This document shows positions 61,495-64,000 of a DNA stretch of 64,000 bases, piece by piece (positions within the stretch are counted from its first letter, which is position 1; each line of letters starts with the position of its first letter). The notes beneath the pieces are model-generated. The model was not told where the DNA came from. It did no database searches and was given only the letters and a program-made list of their open reading frames with translations. The position numbers and the translations under genes are program-made. Origin of the DNA: Dolomedes plantarius (Eukaryota; Arthropoda; Arachnida; Araneae; Dolomedidae); assembly GCA_907164885.2 (NCBI GenBank), contig OU015496.1, positions 162,426,350 through 162,490,349 of the forward strand, written 5' to 3'.

Positions 61495-62995
61495 CAGTGG
61501 CTCCCAAAAGTGTTCGAACACTTACGATTTTCAATGAAATAGGGGTCTATCCATTAATTAAAATGAATATTTCAGAATGGGTATTTAATAATAAGATCTA
61601 TAATCTATTCTTAACAAAACTACGTGAAATATTTTTAAAATATAGCAAAACTGTATTTTTAAGAAACCAATAATCAAAAAGTAAAAAAAACTTTGTCTCA
61701 CAAAAGTCATCGTACACTTGTAAAAAATCTCTACATATTAGTCAATATTCTAATTTTTCGTTAAATTAATATTGAGTAGGATATCCTTTCGCATTCACAA
61801 CAGCTTTTAAACGTCCCGGAATAGATTGCACTAATTCTTTTGTAATTTCTGCAGCAATGTTCATCTATTCTTCCATCATAATTGTTTTTAGTTCGCATTT
61901 CGTGTGAATGTCGTGTTTTCGTACTCGAACCTCCAGTTCTCTCCAAATATGTTCTATTGGGTTTAAATCTGGCGATTGAGGTGGTGTTTTCAAAACTTGT
62001 GGATAATTATAGAGACACCAGAGGCGAACGTTGAGAGCCGTGTGATTTTATCAAGATCGATATTTTATTCGTGTTTTTTTTATCAAGATCGATATCTTGA
62101 TAAAAAAACAAAGTTGTTTCCAATACCCAAATTTTGGGCTGATAAGTTTAAATTGTCTCTTAAAATATTTATATAAACAGCATGATTCATTATGCCATAA
62201 ATAAATACCAATTTACGTAGTCTTGATGCTGATATGCTCCCCCACACAAGGACACCTCCACAGCCATGCTTAACTGTTCCTACTAAGTTCTTGGGATTAA
62301 GTTCCTCATTTTTTCTTCTCCATACAATTATACGTCCATCGGAACCAAAAATGTTGACCTTGCTTTCATCGGCAAATAAGACATTATTCCAATACGTTTG
62401 GGGCTTATTTATCATTGATAGTGCGAAGGAAAGCCTAAGCTTTCTGTTTTTCTCACTCACAAAAAATTTTCTACGGGCAGAACCCCATGTAATCCAGCAT
62501 CTCTGAGAACTCGTCGAACAGTTTCAGGTGAAATTGAAGTAGAAAATGTTTCAGTAAATTCTGCAGAAACTTTTTCAGCACTAAAACGGGGATTTTTCAC
62601 AAATTTTCTAATTATAAATCTCTGATCACGTTTTGTTAACTTTGACGGACGACCTTTTCTTACCTTGTTTTTGATCCGATTTTCTTCTTTAAAGCGTTTT
62701 ATCACATACTGCACAGTAGAATAGGATAAATTAAGTAATTTAGCAATAACTCGAACTTACAACTACTATGATGAAAAAATAATCAATTTTCGAATGCTGT
62801 TTGTTGTTTCTTTACGACTACGAGCCATTTTTAAATAATAAATAGAATATTATGGAGTAGGCAAGCAAAAATTAAAGCGAAACGATATTTTAAATGCCAC
62901 CACAATTCAAAAGTAAAAATAAAGCTCCAGACGGTAATTTTAATTATGAATTTATCCGAAAATATTTCAGTGTACGATGACTTTTGTGAGATTGT
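61495..62995 (-). mobile_element. Tc1-type element with internal direct repeats, one end eroded
   Basis: Left terminus CAGTGGCTCCCAAAAGTGTT at 61495. A similar inner motif, CTCACAAAAGTCATCGTACAC, lies about 200 bp inside at 61704. Paired outer and inner motifs of this kind are the IR/DR arrangement of some Tc1 elements. The inverted inner motif is present on the other side at about 62969-62991, but the outer right terminus is not found beyond it. Gene on the minus strand. Confidence 0.78.
61766..62828 (-). pseudogene. Tc1 transposase with second Asp region replaced
   Basis: The ATG at 62828 begins MARSRKETTNSIRKLI, then stops interrupt the first helix. VRVIAKLLNLSYSTVQYVIKRF, the KVRKGRPSKLT hook and SPETVRRVLRDAGL form the DNA-binding domain. 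The first catalytic Asp is in FADESKVNIFG, followed by GGVLVWGS. After IGNNFVF the segment that should contain the (Q)DNDPKHT box is gone. In its place lie about 90 bp with a direct repeat of TTTTATCAAGATCGATAT (62044 and 62081). The reading resumes as [20 protein letters not shown] (Glu) and ends PGRLKAVVNAKG, stop 61766-61768. One further nonsense codon follows TIMMEE. Inactive. Confidence 0.85.
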
Positions 62996-64000
62996 TGTGA
63001 TGATAATTAATAGTTTTGGAAGTGATTAAAGTTAATATTAATATCGGGTATTTAGATAAATAAATTAGTAAAGTAAGTAAATTTTAGTAACGATTGTGCT
63101 TTGTTTTAATCAATTTATTAAGCCTCTGCTAAATATATGTAAGGGTTATACTTGTGGTGATCAGATATTAATTTATTTGATTAATGTCATCGCATTTGGA
63201 GAAGGTGCGCAAGTTTCTCTAAATGTTTTGACATTGAGAAGAATTAAGTTTGAAATAGATCATCACAGGTTATACCTTATTGTTAATATTGATAAATTAA
63301 TAAGCCTTATTTTGAAATAATTGTGAGGTGTCTGGTACGCTGGTATATTGTTTTTATTAGTTTTTTTTGGTGGCTGTATGTATTCAACATAGTTAATTAT
63401 TAATTTTAGAGTGTTTTATTTTTGTTTTTTCAATTAATAGTAAATTTTGTATTATGAACCCAAACCCTTGTGTAAGCTGGGCTGGTAGGCAATGTAACGA
63501 GATCTCCTCCATTTTCACAGTATTTTCACAGCACATACCCAGGACTACACCGGATAAAGGGATTAACAGAAGTATCCATTTCAAGAAACAACCCCTTTTT
63601 GCAGCTGGCCAAGAGATAAGCGAAACCACCGTTTTGATGAGGGGTAGGCGCATGGATACGCCTGAGTCGCCAAACGCCGAGTTAGTTCCAGAGTTTAAAA
63701 TAGAAGAAAATAAATCCTGAATTGATGCAAAATCAAAGTTGAAAATAAAATACTATACTACCTATCAAATTATAATTCAAGCCCCTCAAATTCTGTTGGT
63801 CCGAATTTCCCTGTTAAAATCAAGGAGCGAGGACGCACTCATTTTCACCCACGAGTAGCCATACAAAGGGGTGAGAAGGTCGTCCAATGGAGATTTGGAG
63901 ACAGAGAGGGGGAGGCGAGCAAGAGGCTGGGAGCTGACCCGCAACCCACGATGGAGAGAGATGTCTTGATTTTTGGCGGCCCGCACGCTATAGAAATGGC
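62996..64000. other. Unassigned DNA at the window end
   Basis: Plus-strand frames at 63096-63320 (74 codons) and 63454-63720 (88 codons, MNPNPCVSWAGRQCNEISSI) and a minus-strand frame at 63786-63986 show no recognised domain. 63450-63720 and 63790-64000 have more balanced base composition than the flanking TE-rich DNA and match no repeat in the window, so host exons running off the edge are possible but undemonstrated. Confidence 0.3.

Overview
The window looks like repeat-dominated, intergenic or heterochromatin-like DNA from an arthropod, most likely an arachnid such as a spider. That assignment is an inference. It rests on eukaryotic DNA transposons with TA target duplications, very abundant (TA)n, (CA)n and (TG)n microsatellites, AT-rich unique DNA, and transposase lineages I associate with spider genomes. 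I found no host protein gene, rRNA or tRNA that I could defend. Almost every convincing coding region belongs to a transposable element.

Layout. 1-2035: degenerate CATCAAA-rich DNA and a CA/TA microsatellite. 2036-3775: Tc1/mariner-type element with about 560-bp terminal inverted repeats around a truncated DD41D transposase. 3787-7520: dispersed repeat, an LTR-like minus-strand promoter region, and two inverted Tc1 C-terminal halves. 7915-9145: pogo-like non-autonomous element. 9180-10475: rosa-like DD41D element. 10580-11929: Tc1 DD34E pseudogene, with a second copy of the family inverted at 52427-53950. 13328-17991: a hAT-type footprint with an exact 8-bp target duplication that encloses a 1.75-kb inverted-repeat element, a pogo-like MITE, a retroposon and a decayed Tc1. 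18.0-25.9 kb: retroposon copy, a 123-bp-arm palindrome inside a Tc1 remnant, a reverse-transcriptase fragment with a YIDD box, a 246-bp MITE and two tandem LTR-like units.

25950-33540: another pogo-like MITE, the only fully open transposase in the window (26969-28009, DD36E spacing), a CTAG-ended dispersed repeat, a DD32E-type Tc1 pseudogene and a mariner DD34D pseudogene split by a Harbinger-type MITE. 34369-37280: LINE ORF1 remnant and a near-intact Tc1. 39838-43495: LTR retrotransposon with gag but no recognisable pol, carrying a perfect 24-bp hairpin upstream of its polypurine tract. 43496-46670: AT-rich DNA without genes. 47277-48688: young Tc1 with 33-bp perfect inverted repeats. 49823-51291: Helitron-like element with a 147-bp minisatellite core. 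54247-59515: Ty3/Gypsy element whose LTRs differ at one position that I could find and whose only coding breaks are homopolymer indels. 59990-64000: a pogo-like MITE, a broken Tc1 and unassigned DNA.

No genes form a host pathway. The links are between transposons: TA-inserting elements are repeatedly bounded by (TA)n tracts, elements are nested in each other, and several families recur in inverted orientation. Coordinates of decayed elements are approximate unless terminal repeats are stated. Classifications come from motifs read by eye, not from database searches.
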